25,592 nucleotides of DNA from AG25 sp035517615 (GCA_035517615.1 DATIYM010000036.1:1-25592); one strand, 5' to 3'. Positions 1-7,743 are shown, numbered from the stretch's first letter. Numbers and translations are program-made. The notes: generated by a model not told the origin, from the letters alone.

Positions 1-2083
1 TATTCGATTCGTCGATGTTCTTACCGTCCACGAGCGAGACCCGTGGCACGCCGCCGTTCTGATAGTTGTCCTCGACCAGCGCGCTCAGGTGCGTGTAGGC
101 TGGCCCAGCATAGGAAGCCTCTTCGCTCGTCAGGAATTCGAATTCGTGCGGATGGTCCGGAGTGCCCGATCCCATCCAATTGGCACTGTACTTGACCCAG
201 AAGCTGAGGTACATCGTAGAGGAGCCAGTGAAGAGACGCCGCGAGACACCGCCCCACGTCGGCTGGGTCGCGCCTTGCGTGAAGTGGATCTCGAGCGCCG
301 CCGTACTACCGGGGATGTGCTCGGTGTCGGTCACCGTCATCGCCGGATTGTCGTACCAGCCGCGGGCCGCGAAGTTGTTGTCCTCGAAGTGTTCCTGTAA
401 CAGGATCGTGCCACCGCCGCCCCCGGAAGAGGTGACGGTCACGCTCGCCGTACCGTTCTTCGTCTCGCTCGTCGCCGTGATGGTCGCGGAGCCCGCGGCC
501 ACGCCGGTCACGAGTCCGCTCCCGTTGACGGTCGCGACGGCCGTGTTGCTGCTGCTCCACGTGAAGACTCGGCCGGTGAGGACATTGCCGTTCGCGTCGC
601 GCGTAGTCGCGGTCAGCTGCACCGTCTGCCCGGCGGCAACGCTCGCGGTCGCCGGAGTGACGCTGACTGAGGCGACCGGCACCTGCGTGACGGTCACGCT
701 CGTCGTACCGCTCTTGGTCTCGCTCATTGCGGTGATCGTCGCCGAGCCCGCGGCCACACCGGTCACCACCCCGTTCGTGTTCACCGTGGCGAAAGCCGTA
801 TTACTGCTGTTCCACGTGACAACCCGGCCGGTGAGGACATTGTTGTTCGCGTCGCGCGTGGTGGCGGTGAGCTGCACTGTCTGGCCGACGTTGACGCTCG
901 GGGCGGCCGGACTGACGGTGACCGAGGCGACCGGCACCTGCGTAACCGTGACGCTCGCCGTCCCGCTCTTCGTTTCGCTCGTCGCCGTGATGGTCGCCGA
1001 GCCCACGGCCACTCCGGTCACGAGCCCATTCGTATTGACCGTGGCCGCAGCGGTATTGTTGCTGCTCCACGTGACGACGCGGCCGGTGAGGACATTGCCG
1101 TTCGGATCCCGTGTAGTCGCCGACAGTTGCACCGTCTGACCGACGGCGACGCTCGCCGGCGCGGGGCTCACACTGACCGTCGCGACCGGGACCAGCGTGA
1201 CCCCGACTGTCGCTGTCCCGTTTATCGTCTCGCTCGTCGCCGTGATGGTCGCCGACCCCGCGGACTGTCCCGTGACCAACCCCGAACTGCTCACCGTCGC
1301 GACCGCACTGTTGCCGGTCGTCCAGGTGATGACGCGCCCCGTGAGGGTATTTCCGCTCGCGTCCTTGGGCGTCGCGGTGAGCTGAACGGTCTGGCCCACG
1401 GCGACGTCGGCGGACGCAGGGGCGACCGTCACGGACGCCACCGGTGCGGCCGTTACCGTGATCGCGCTGGTGGCACTTTGTCCTGCACCCGCAGCCGTGA
1501 TCGTCGCGCTGCCCGCCGCGACGCCCGTCACTAGCCCGCTGCCGCTCACGATCGCGGCAGCCGTGTTGCTGCTGGACCAGGTGACCAGGACGCCGGAGAC
1601 CGGGTTGCCGCGCGTGTCGAACGCCGTCGCCGTCAGTTGCGTCGTTTGCCCCACCGGGATCGTCACGATGGATGGGGAGAGCGCGAGGGACGCCACGCTG
1701 TGCGGGCGAACGTGCACGTGTGAGGAGGCGGACAGTTTGAGCGTGGGGCTCGTGGCCGTAACCGAGACATCGCCTCCCGAGGTATCGGCTGTGAACGTCC
1801 CGCTCTGATCGATCGTGCCGCCCGTCGCCGTCCAGCTGACGAGGATTGAGGTGCTGTCGCCCGCTGCGGTGACGCCGTGCGCGCGGAACACGGTGCGTTG
1901 TCCGGGATCGAGGGTGAGGCTTTCAGGGAAAACGACGAGCTGCGCGACTGCATTGGGGTTTGCGGCGACCGTGGGGATCTCGCACGCGATGAGGATTCCG
2001 AGGAGCAGCACGAGCCCGGGGAGGAGCAGTCCCGCTTCGTGCGTCTGCGCCAGCCGTCGCGACAACTTGTGCATGAAGGTCAT
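1..2083 (-). CDS. Ig-like (Big_2) repeat lipoprotein, 3' end outside window
   Basis: I translated this frame by hand from ATG at 2083 down to the left edge in the stretches I checked and found no stop, so about 694 codons are visible and the C-terminus lies outside. A GGGGGAG ribosome binding site (2090-2096) sits 6 bases before the ATG; a second in-frame ATG is at 2074. The N-terminus is basic (KLSRR), then hydrophobic (PGLVLLLGILIAC), ending in a lipobox-like LIAC with the lipidated Cys at about residue 34, so this is probably an outer-membrane or surface lipoprotein. An Ig-like N-terminal part (about 35-125) is followed by five 85-residue Big_2 repeats (VGQTVQLTAT, VTGVAAGSATIT). After a Gly-rich linker comes a region starting TILLQEHFEDNNF, plausibly a jelly-roll (LamG-like) binding domain. 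Role in adhesion or glycan binding is inferred. It is preceded by a c-di-GMP-I riboswitch. Confidence 0.88.
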   Translation of the reverse strand, partial: MTFMHKLSRRLAQTHEAGLLLPGLVLLLGILIACEIPTVAANPNAVAQLVVFPESLTLDPGQRTVFRAHGVTAAGDSTSILVSWTATGGTIDQSGTFTADTSGGDVSVTATSPTLKLSASSHVHVRPHSVASLALSPSIVTIPVGQTTQLTATAFDTRGNPVSGVLVTWSSSNTAAAIVSGSGLVTGVAAGSATITAAGAGQSATSAITVTAAPVASVTVAPASADVAVGQTVQLTATPKDASGNTLTGRVITWTTGNSAVATVSSSGLVTGQSAGSATITATSETINGTATVGVTLVPVATVSVSPAPASVAVGQTVQLSATTRDPNGNVLTGRVVTWSSNNTAAATVNTNGLVTGVAVGSATITATSETKSGTASVTVTQVPVASVTVSPAAPSVNVGQTVQLTATTRDANNNVLTGRVVTWNSSNTAFATVNTNGVVTGVAAGSATITAMSETKSGTTSVTVTQVPVASVSVTPATASVAAGQTVQLTATTRDANGNVLTGRVFTWSSSNTAVATVNGSGLVTGVAAGSATITATSETKNGTASVTVTSSGGGGGTILLQEHFEDNNFAARGWYDNPAMTVTDTEHIPGSTAALEIHFTQGATQPTWGGVSRRLFTGSSTMYLSFWVKYSANWMGSGTPDHPHEFEFLTSEEASYAGPAYTHLSALVEDNYQNGGVPRVSLVDGKNIDESN
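432..1706 (-). repeat. Five tandem 255-bp repeats encoding Big_2 Ig-like domains
   Basis: A related 16-base word (GTGACGGTCACGCTCG or a close variant, plus-strand reading) recurs at 432, 687, 942, 1197 and 1452, so the period is exactly 255 bp (85 codons) with no indels. The three units nearest the left edge are the most alike in DNA; the unit at 1452 is the most diverged. Each encodes one Big_2 domain of the lipoprotein on the minus strand. The similarity creates a long spurious open frame on the plus strand (162-1139). Confidence 0.9.
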
Positions 2084-2096
2084 ACCGGTCTCCCCC

Positions 2097-2147
2097 AAAA
2101 ACCACGAGCCGCCAGTATCGATCTGTGATCGAATCGCTGGCGGCTCG
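2097..2147 (-). terminator. Riboswitch expression platform: terminator-like hairpin
   Basis: On the minus strand CGAGCCGCCAG (2147-2137) and CTGGCGGCTCG (2115-2105) form a perfect 11-bp stem, with an inner CGATC-ACA-GATCG stem, followed by UGG and five U (2101-2097). The 5' arm is the 3' part of the GEMM aptamer, so the hairpin and the folded aptamer exclude each other. That geometry predicts c-di-GMP binding prevents termination (an ON switch). The U-tract is short, so termination strength is uncertain. Confidence 0.65.
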
Positions 2148-2225
2148 GCTAGCATAGCGAGTGCGACTCGCCGTAGCTCCGTAGCTCTGCGTCACCGCCT
2201 TTCGGCGGGTTTGCTCTGAGCAGCG
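2135..2225 (-). promoter_or_regulatory. c-di-GMP-I (GEMM) riboswitch aptamer
   Basis: Read on the minus strand, this leader has the GEMM hallmarks in order. There is an outer CGCTG/CAGCG stem (2225-2221 with 2139-2135), then GCAAACC (2214-2208). Next is a hairpin CCGCC-GAAA-GGCGG (2208-2195) with the GNRA tetraloop of this family. It is followed by GACGCA (2193-2188) and a second hairpin, GCGAGT-CGC-ACTCGC, topped onto a GCTA/TAGC stem with an internal loop where the tetraloop receptor is expected. It ends in CTATGCTAGCCGAGCCGCC, close to the family 3' consensus. The family binds cyclic di-GMP. It lies about 50 nt upstream of the lipoprotein start. Recognition is by eye, not by covariance model. 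Confidence 0.85.
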
Positions 2226-2253
2226 TGGTCGGAACGGCGCGAAACTACAAAGC

Positions 2254-2284
2254 CAGATAGGGAAAAGACCGTGATGCCAGTCAA
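2254..2284 (-). promoter_or_regulatory. Candidate sigma70-type promoter for the riboswitch-lipoprotein transcript
   Basis: The minus strand carries TTGACT (2284-2279) and TATCTG (2259-2254) with a 19-nt spacer (18 nt if CTATCT is used). The start would fall near 2247, about 20 nt before the aptamer. The -35 is a 5/6 match; the -10 is weak and the spacer long, so this is a candidate only. Confidence 0.35.
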
Positions 2285-2485
2285 CCTCGGGCGGGGCACA
2301 GCACGTGCGAATCAGGCAACCCATTGCAGGATTTGCTTGTACTCGCAGACGGAAAAGTTGCCCTCGCCATTCCCACTGGTGCTGGCCAATGCAAATTGCA
2401 AGGCGTTACCCAGGTAATACCTTCTTTGAGGCATTGGATTCAATCCCATGGCAGGGATATTGCCAAACGAAACGTCCTGCGCCCG
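2285..2485. other. Intergenic stretch of lower GC, no feature recognised
   Basis: This divergent region between the riboswitch promoter and the deacetylase start is visibly poorer in G+C than its surroundings, mainly 2320-2480. Short open frames exist on both strands but none has a convincing ribosome binding site or recognisable product. It probably contains the promoter of the deacetylase gene, which I could not identify. Confidence 0.4.
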
Positions 2486-3400
2486 ATGATCACCCAACTC
2501 GTTTACGCCGGACTGAACGCAACTGGCCTATCGTGGCTGCGCCGCTGGTCTACCCGAGCAGGCGTCATTCTTTGCTACCACAATGTGGTAGCCGAGCCGT
2601 TGCGCGACGGCGACACTGCTCCAGGACTGCACGTTCCCCTGGGGCGGTTCGTACGCCACATGCGCTGGCTCCGCGAGCATTACGACGTGCTCGGGTTGGA
2701 CGAGCTGCTCGATCGCCGCGCCGCCGGACGCTCGCTCGCGGGAGCCGCTTGCGTCACCTTCGACGACGCGTATGTCGGGGTGTTCCGCCACGCGTGGCCG
2801 GCGCTGCAGGAGCTCGGGATCACCCCGACGGTTTTCGTCATCGCCCAGGCACCCGCGCAGCCGGCATCCTTCTGGTGGGATCACCCCTCGATCGTCGCCG
2901 CCACGAATGCCGAGCAGCGCGAGCTGTGGCTCGGCAAGCTGCGTGGCGACGGACAGCTGATTCTGCGTTCACTGCCGCGGTCGGCCAAGCCCGTCCCCCA
3001 GGTTCCACGTGACTGCTGGGCCGCCGACTGGCGGACGATTCGCGCCGCCGTACGTGAGGGAATCCAAATCGGCGCGCACTCGGCTACCCACCGTTCCCTG
3101 CCGACGCTCTCCGATAGCGAGTTGATTGAGGAGATCGACGCGAGCCGCGACGTTGTCGCCGCGGAAACAGGGGCGGTACCGAGCTGCTTCGCCGTCCCTT
3201 ATGGCCGGTGGGACCGGCGCGTTCGGGAGCGGATTCGCGAGGCGGGATATCGTGCGGCTCTGACGCTGGACTATGGCCTCGTGACGAGCGCGACCGACCC
3301 GTGGGCACTGCCTCGCATCAATGTCTCAGAGGGAATGACGGATTATGCCTACCGTGCCTGGCTCTCCGGATTGAGCCTGCGCCACCTAGTGGGCGCCTGA
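2486..3400 (+). CDS. Polysaccharide deacetylase (NodB/CE4-like)
   Basis: A 304-aa protein from ATG 2486. The frame is open to an ATG at 2324, but the extra residues look non-coding and the family begins near the LCYHNV strand. NodB landmarks are in order: ILCYHNV near residue 30; VTFDD with the metal/base Asp pair D93-D94; HSATH with metal-binding H198 and H202; and an FAVPYGRWD-type motif near 235. These enzymes remove N- or O-acetyl groups from polysaccharides or peptidoglycan. No signal peptide is obvious, so the protein may be cytoplasmic or loosely membrane-associated, as in exopolysaccharide loci. Its 3' end overlaps the convergent SGNH gene by 15 bp. Substrate cannot be told from sequence. 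Confidence 0.88.
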   Translation: MITQLVYAGLNATGLSWLRRWSTRAGVILCYHNVVAEPLRDGDTAPGLHVPLGRFVRHMRWLREHYDVLGLDELLDRRAAGRSLAGAACVTFDDAYVGVFRHAWPALQELGITPTVFVIAQAPAQPASFWWDHPSIVAATNAEQRELWLGKLRGDGQLILRSLPRSAKPVPQVPRDCWAADWRTIRAAVREGIQIGAHSATHRSLPTLSDSELIEEIDASRDVVAAETGAVPSCFAVPYGRWDRRVRERIREAGYRAALTLDYGLVTSATDPWALPRINVSEGMTDYAYRAWLSGLSLRHLVGA

Positions 3401-4693
3401 TGTGAACGCCACCGGCCGCAGCCCGTGGACGTCGTGACGGATCATCGGCAGAATTCGGCTCGCGACATAGCGCGCGAGGATCGCGTTCCCGAGCGGGGTG
3501 AGGTGGCAGTAATCCGTGAACGTCTGCCGCGACACGCCCGCATAGAGACCCGTGAGATCGAGGAACGTCGCTCCCACGTCGCGCGCCGTGGCCTCCTCTT
3601 GAGCGCGAACGTACGGAACCGCTTGAAGCATGAACTGTTCGTAGTTGGGCAGGTACGAGGCCACCTCGAAGTCAAACAGCTTCCGCTCGATTGAAGGCAT
3701 CGGCTTCCGGTCGCGTTCGAGAATCAGCATCGGCTGCAGCATGAAGACGGCGCGCACGCCAGCGTCGCGGAGGATGAGCCCGATGCGGCGATCCATCGTC
3801 AGCGCGCTTCTCGGGAAGACGTCTCGCAACCCCGCCATCGCCTGGTTGATGTCAACGGGCGTGCGATTCGTATGCCGCTCCAAGAGCTGCTTCACGGTCC
3901 GGAGTGCCCGCATCGTGAGGTTCGCGAACGCGCTGCGCCGGAACAGCCACCACGCGTCCATGTACAGCAGCGAGTACAGCGTGGGCTCCCCCATGATCAA
4001 GGCCGACTGCGACTGGTACGGATAGCTTTCGAACTGATCGTGCCCCTCGTCGTGGAAGTAGAAATCGTTGTAGCCATCGAGAAAGAGCACCATGTCCGGG
4101 TGGTACTGCAGGATCGTCTGATTCAAGTAGATCAGATGGTGATGCGTCCAGGTGCTCGTGATCGCGGCATTGATCACCTCGATTTTCCGGCCAGGAAGCG
4201 AGTCCTGGAGAAGACGCTCGAGGTACGCGGAAATCGTCTCTGAGTCTCGCACGACTACGAATTGACGCTGCAGCTGCGGCCACATGCCTCCGAGGCCATA
4301 TGCCGTGGAACCCCCCATCAAGAAGATGCGATACGTGCCCGCCGGCTTCGTGACCGGTACCTCGGTCGCTCGACGAAACCCCTGGGCATTGTGGTGCACG
4401 CCTCTCGTGTCGACGTAGTTCGGGGTCGGAAGAACATTCTTGTAGGGATCGAAGACGTACCGCATCAGATGCTTCCCGTCGTACCCCTCGAAGACGCGGA
4501 GATAGAGCCGCGCGCCAAGCTCGAGCGTGCCCAGCGTAAAGCAGAGCAGGATGAGCGAAAACAGCACGCGCTTCCAGCGCGCCAACTCGAGCGTGGGCGA
4601 GGAATCCGTACGCCCGGTATCCGGGCGGGGCGACGGCTGAGTCATCGTCGTGGAGGCCATTGTGCAGTCGTGGGTTGGCATGATCTGAGCCAT
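3386..4693 (-). CDS. Membrane-anchored SGNH/GDSL-family hydrolase
   Basis: A 435-aa protein from ATG 4693, preceded by GGGA; other ATGs at 4681, 4660 and 4645 are possible. One transmembrane helix lies at about residues 42-62, then an extracytoplasmic domain. SGNH blocks: block I IFLMGGSTAYG with the nucleophile S129; block III-like FLDGYNDF with the Asn; block V DYCHLTPLGN with D394 and H397 in the DxxH arrangement. The catalytic triad therefore looks intact. Family members hydrolyse or transfer acyl esters; those with one N-terminal helix are often found in polysaccharide O-acetylation or exopolysaccharide loci. It is divergent from the lasso operon and convergent with the deacetylase, with which it may share a glycan substrate (inference). 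Confidence 0.85.
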   Translation of the reverse strand: MAQIMPTHDCTMASTTMTQPSPRPDTGRTDSSPTLELARWKRVLFSLILLCFTLGTLELGARLYLRVFEGYDGKHLMRYVFDPYKNVLPTPNYVDTRGVHHNAQGFRRATEVPVTKPAGTYRIFLMGGSTAYGLGGMWPQLQRQFVVVRDSETISAYLERLLQDSLPGRKIEVINAAITSTWTHHHLIYLNQTILQYHPDMVLFLDGYNDFYFHDEGHDQFESYPYQSQSALIMGEPTLYSLLYMDAWWLFRRSAFANLTMRALRTVKQLLERHTNRTPVDINQAMAGLRDVFPRSALTMDRRIGLILRDAGVRAVFMLQPMLILERDRKPMPSIERKLFDFEVASYLPNYEQFMLQAVPYVRAQEEATARDVGATFLDLTGLYAGVSRQTFTDYCHLTPLGNAILARYVASRILPMIRHDVHGLRPVAFTSGAH

Positions 4694-4978
4694 TCATCCC
4701 GTGCTTCGGAGCAAGGCAGGCTGTGTTGCCCGCGCAACACTCCCCATCCGGAACAACAAGCCGGCGATCGTAGGCCGCGTCATCACCGACAATCGATTGG
4801 CGCGCTGCATAGGCGCAACATGGGACGTTGCTGGATGCTCGTTTTCTCGGTAGCCAATCGGTTGCACTAACATCAATTGTCATATGCGGTTGCAATGTTC
4901 CATCTCGCAGCGACTTGCCGCCAGGATCATCGGTCTCGGAATTGCTCAACGGCAACGAGTCATCCCAACGGGTTACGC
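4694..4978. other. Divergent intergenic region, presumed promoter region of the lasso operon
   Basis: These 285 bases separate the minus-strand SGNH gene from the first lasso gene. The stretch 4800-4900 is lower in G+C and holds TTGCAC and TCATATGC-like elements, but no pair has good spacing. I therefore call no defined promoter. An open frame reaches back to 4877 ahead of the B1 gene, but its extra residues do not resemble the PqqD family. Confidence 0.4.
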
Positions 4979-5314
4979 ATGCTTCTACCAGTCCCGAACC
5001 CCGATGTCATCTACCGCCCCGTAACCGAGGGTGCCGTCGTCCTGTCTACCCGGGACGAGATCTACTACGGCCTCAACCCGGTGGGCTCGTGGATCTGGGA
5101 ACACCTTCCACCCGTACACGCGACGCTGGACGATCTCTGCGCCGAGCTCCGCCGTATCCACCCGGACGTGGCGCCCGACGTGATTTACGACGACGCGCGA
5201 GCCTTGCTCACCGAGCTGGCACAGCACGGGCTCGTTCTCTTCACCGGTCGCTCAGCCGATGAATCGCGGATTACTGCGCAAGCTGCTGAGACTCAGCCCA
5301 GCCGAGTGGCGTGA
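4979..5314 (+). CDS. Lasso peptide B1 protein: PqqD-like RiPP recognition element
   Basis: A 111-aa protein of PqqD size starting at ATG 4979, just before the conserved V-x-Y-R-P strand (PNPDVIYRP). It continues with the PqqD pattern: GAVVLSTRDEIYYGLNPVGSWIW (the family's D...Y.LN..G..IW), the helix LDDLCAELRRIHP, and YDDARALLTELAQHGLVL at the end. In lasso systems with separate B proteins this domain binds the leader peptide of the precursor and delivers it to the B2 peptidase. It is the first gene of the operon and overlaps B2 by 56 bp, implying coupled translation. The ribosome binding site is weak (ACGGG). PqqD itself is excluded by context, since no pqq genes are present. Confidence 0.9.
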   Translation: MLLPVPNPDVIYRPVTEGAVVLSTRDEIYYGLNPVGSWIWEHLPPVHATLDDLCAELRRIHPDVAPDVIYDDARALLTELAQHGLVLFTGRSADESRITAQAAETQPSRVA

Positions 5315-5702
5315 GCTCGCGTGGGCGCAGGGCGCGCTGATCCGCGCCTGGTTCGCAGTGCGCACGCGCCCCGAGGGCCGGCTGCTCGTGCCCGTGCCGT
5401 CCTCCTCGGAACCGGCGGCGCAGCGTGCCGCCGTGACGGCCGCGGCCGCGCGGCTCGCGCTCGCCTTGGCCCGCGTCGCGGCCTATGGAGTGTTTCGGCC
5501 CACCTGTCTCGTGCGGGCGATTGCGCTGCAGAGCATGCTACGGTCGCGCGGGTTCACGGGAAGCTCTGTTCGCGTCGGCGTGCGCTGGCAGGAAGGGCGT
5601 TTCCTGGCGCACGCGTGGGTGGAGTATGGGGGCGAGGTACTCGCGGACCCGCGGGTTGGGGCCTTCGACGAGCTGGCGCGCCTCGAAGTGGTGAAGCGGT
5701 GA
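5259..5702 (+). CDS. Lasso peptide B2 protein: transglutaminase-like leader peptidase
   Basis: A 147-aa protein with the lasso B2 (Transglut_core3) signature. The catalytic Cys is C83 in RPTCLVRAIALQSMLRSRG, the His is H118 in FLAHAWVEYGG, and the Asp is D130 in VLADPRV. The family is a papain/transglutaminase-fold protease that cuts the leader off the precursor after B1 delivers it. Length is typical for the stand-alone B2 form. ATG 5259 lies within the 3' end of B1, and the stop TGA overlaps the GTG start of the cyclase (GTGA), so B1-B2-C are probably translated as a coupled unit. All three catalytic residues are present, so it should be active. Confidence 0.92.
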   Translation: MNRGLLRKLLRLSPAEWRELAWAQGALIRAWFAVRTRPEGRLLVPVPSSSEPAAQRAAVTAAAARLALALARVAAYGVFRPTCLVRAIALQSMLRSRGFTGSSVRVGVRWQEGRFLAHAWVEYGGEVLADPRVGAFDELARLEVVKR

Positions 5703-7663
5703 CCGGCGTCGCCGGCATGTTCCATCGCGGCGCGCACGCGGGGAATCGCGGATTAGTGACTCGCATGCTCGAGCAGATGCGATCACGCGGCAACGATCGT
5801 TCGGAAGTGTGGACCGCGACGGCTGGCACGATCGGCGTCACCCGCTACGGCTGGGAGCTGGGCGACGACTCTGCCGGGAACGTCCTGGTCGTAGACGAGG
5901 GCGACCTCGTCATCGCGGCGGACGCCTCCCTCTACTATCGCAACGACCTGCGACGCAAGCTCGTGGCGCGCGACGTGCGGATCGGGGGCACGACCGCGAG
6001 TCACTTGATTCTCGCGGCCTATCGCGCGTGGGGCGATGGCCTGGTCGAGCATCTCGAAGGGGATTACGCGTTCATCCTGCACGATCGTCGCGGACGCGTC
6101 TTTGCCGCCCGGGACTCAGGCGGCAAGCGGCCTCTCCACTACGCCGATCTCGGTCATTCTCTTATCCTCGGCTCCACCGTCGCGGCCATCCTGACGCTGC
6201 CCGCGTGTCCGCGGGACTTGAACGTCGAGCACGTAGCCGAAGCCGCCGCGGGTCTATGGTCGTCGGGAGATGAAACGCCATTTCGGGCGGTCTCGCTCTT
6301 GCCGGCCGGCTGGGCGCTGTCCTGGACGCCGGAGAGCGGGCTCCGCACGAAACAGGTCTGGTTCCCACCTACGAGCGAGCCCGCTCGAAGCCCTGCCTTC
6401 GACGATGCGGCGCAGGAGCTTCTGGAGCTTCTGGAGCGGGCAACGGACGAACGGCTCGCAGCAACGGGCGTCACGGGCGTTTGGATGAGCGGCGGATGGG
6501 ACTCGACCGCGGTATTCGGTGCCGGCCAACGGGCCCTCGCAGCACGGCGCACGGGACGCGAGCTGCAACCGGTCTCCCTCAGTTTTCCCGCGGGCGACCC
6601 CGGCCACGAAGACGACCTCATCACCGCTGTGGCCCGGCACTTTGTGACCCGCCCACACTGGATACACATCGCGAACGTTCCGTTGATCGACAGACCGGCC
6701 GTGCGTGCCGCCGAGCGTGACGAGCCCGGCGGCCACGCGTTCGAGAATCTGAACCGTGCGCTGGCGCAGGGGTGTCGGTACGTGGGCACGCACGTTGCCC
6801 TTGACGGCAACGGCGGCGATCAACTCTTCCAAGTCAGCCCTGCGTTCCTTGCTGACTTGCTATGCAGGGGACGATGGATCGCATTCGCGAGGGAATCGCG
6901 GGCGCTCGGCCTCGGCGGCTTCAGGGACGCGTTTCGTTGGGGTGTGAAGCCGCGGCTGTCACCCCGCACCCTCGACGCCGCAACGGCTCTGCGCCGCGGA
7001 CGACGCATCCACGCGACCTACGAGCGTTGGTGTCCCCCGTGGATCCCTCCCGGTCTTACCCGTTCCCTGCGCGAGCGGCAGCGACGCCACGCTTTGCCGC
7101 GCAGGGGAAAAAGCTGCTGGGCGTACGAGGCCGAGTTTTATCTCAGCGTTCCGTTCTTTCCGAGAACCTTCGGCGTCATCTCGGGCATTAGCCTCGCGCA
7201 GGGCGTCGAGTTGCGCTCACCACTCTACGATCAGCGTGTCATTGCATTCGCGGCGCGACGGCCGCGCGAGGAACGGTGCTCCCAGGGTGAGACGAAGCGC
7301 CTGCTCCGCCGCGCGATGCGTGATGTCCTGCCGGAGCACGTGCTGGCCCCACGAAAGGTTCGCACGGGCGTTGCAAGCGGGTATTTCTCCCGCGAGACGC
7401 GGGACTGCTTCCCCGGGCTATTCGAGGAAGCGGGAGACTCGTGGGTCCTGGCGGCATTCGGAATCGTGGATGGCGGCGTGTTGGCTCGGGCGCGCGACGG
7501 CTATCTCGAGACACTCGATCCGGACGTCGGCTTCGCGCTGCTGTGCACGCTGCACGCGGAGTTCTGGATGCGAGCGCAACTCCGCTCCGACAATGCCGTC
7601 GATGATCCCATCGAGACCGGTACCACATTGGCGCTGTCTGGAACCGCGGCTCGCGGCTCGTGA
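5699..7663 (+). CDS. Lasso peptide C protein: asparagine-synthetase-like lasso cyclase
   Basis: A 654-aa protein. The frame opens upstream, but GTG 5699, overlapping the B2 stop, gives an N-terminus (MTGVAGMF) that aligns with the MCGIAG start of class B asparagine synthetases. The nucleophilic Cys2 is Thr, so the glutaminase half (about 1-230) should not release ammonia, as usual in lasso cyclases. The synthetase half has the ATP-pyrophosphatase loop SGGWDST (S264-T270), LDGNGGDQLF around residue 370, and ELRSPLYDQRV near the C-terminal part. It would adenylate the side-chain carboxylate of a core Asp/Glu and let the N-terminal amine of the core close the macrolactam. It stands directly before the precursor gene. 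Confidence 0.92.
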   Translation: MTGVAGMFHRGAHAGNRGLVTRMLEQMRSRGNDRSEVWTATAGTIGVTRYGWELGDDSAGNVLVVDEGDLVIAADASLYYRNDLRRKLVARDVRIGGTTASHLILAAYRAWGDGLVEHLEGDYAFILHDRRGRVFAARDSGGKRPLHYADLGHSLILGSTVAAILTLPACPRDLNVEHVAEAAAGLWSSGDETPFRAVSLLPAGWALSWTPESGLRTKQVWFPPTSEPARSPAFDDAAQELLELLERATDERLAATGVTGVWMSGGWDSTAVFGAGQRALAARRTGRELQPVSLSFPAGDPGHEDDLITAVARHFVTRPHWIHIANVPLIDRPAVRAAERDEPGGHAFENLNRALAQGCRYVGTHVALDGNGGDQLFQVSPAFLADLLCRGRWIAFARESRALGLGGFRDAFRWGVKPRLSPRTLDAATALRRGRRIHATYERWCPPWIPPGLTRSLRERQRRHALPRRGKSCWAYEAEFYLSVPFFPRTFGVISGISLAQGVELRSPLYDQRVIAFAARRPREERCSQGETKRLLRRAMRDVLPEHVLAPRKVRTGVASGYFSRETRDCFPGLFEEAGDSWVLAAFGIVDGGVLARARDGYLETLDPDVGFALLCTLHAEFWMRAQLRSDNAVDDPIETGTTLALSGTAARGS

Positions 7664-7699
7664 TCGCGCCCATGGTTGGCGGCCGTCCGGCCGTGCTCC

Positions 7700-7718
7700 G
7701 CCGAGCGAGCTGCTCGGC
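7700..7718 (+). other. Small hairpin upstream of the precursor gene
   Basis: GCCGAGC (7700-7706) and GCTCGGC (7712-7718) form a perfect 7-bp stem with loop GAGCT. It sits in the 80-nt gap between the cyclase stop and the precursor ribosome binding site. No U-tract follows, so it is not a standard terminator; mRNA processing or stability is possible but unproven. Confidence 0.35.
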
Positions 7719-7730
7719 TTCCTGTTGCGA

Positions 7731-7740
7731 AGGGGGTGAG
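7731..7740 (+). promoter_or_regulatory. Strong ribosome binding site of the precursor gene
   Basis: AGGGGGTGAG lies 3 bases before ATG 7744 and is the best Shine-Dalgarno sequence in the operon. The neighbouring genes have weak sites or rely on overlap with the previous gene. It fixes the start of the small gene and suggests the precursor is made in excess over the enzymes. Confidence 0.7.
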
Positions 7741-7743
7741 ACA

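Noticed and set aside
162..1139. Long plus-strand open frame of repeated Val/Leu-rich units
   Set aside because: It is the antisense reading of the tandem Big_2 repeats; the minus strand gives a proper signal peptide, Ig-like domains and ribosome binding site.
432..1706. CRISPR-like array because of regular spacing
   Set aside because: Units are 255 bp, coding throughout and in frame, with no short repeat-spacer structure and no cas genes.
2312..2497. Short minus-strand frame in the low-GC gap
   Set aside because: No ribosome binding site or recognisable motif; it overlaps the chosen start of the deacetylase on the other strand.
3852..4955. Minus-strand open frame of 367 codons overlapping the SGNH gene
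   Set aside because: Composition is Arg/His/Ser-rich nonsense in another frame; the SGNH frame has catalytic motifs.
4979..5314. pqqD of pyrroloquinoline quinone synthesis
   Set aside because: No pqqA, B, C or E nearby; the next genes are lasso B2 and cyclase.
5321..5698. Upstream extension of the cyclase frame
   Set aside because: It lies wholly inside the B2 gene in another frame; the N-terminus from GTG 5699 aligns with the asparagine synthetase start.
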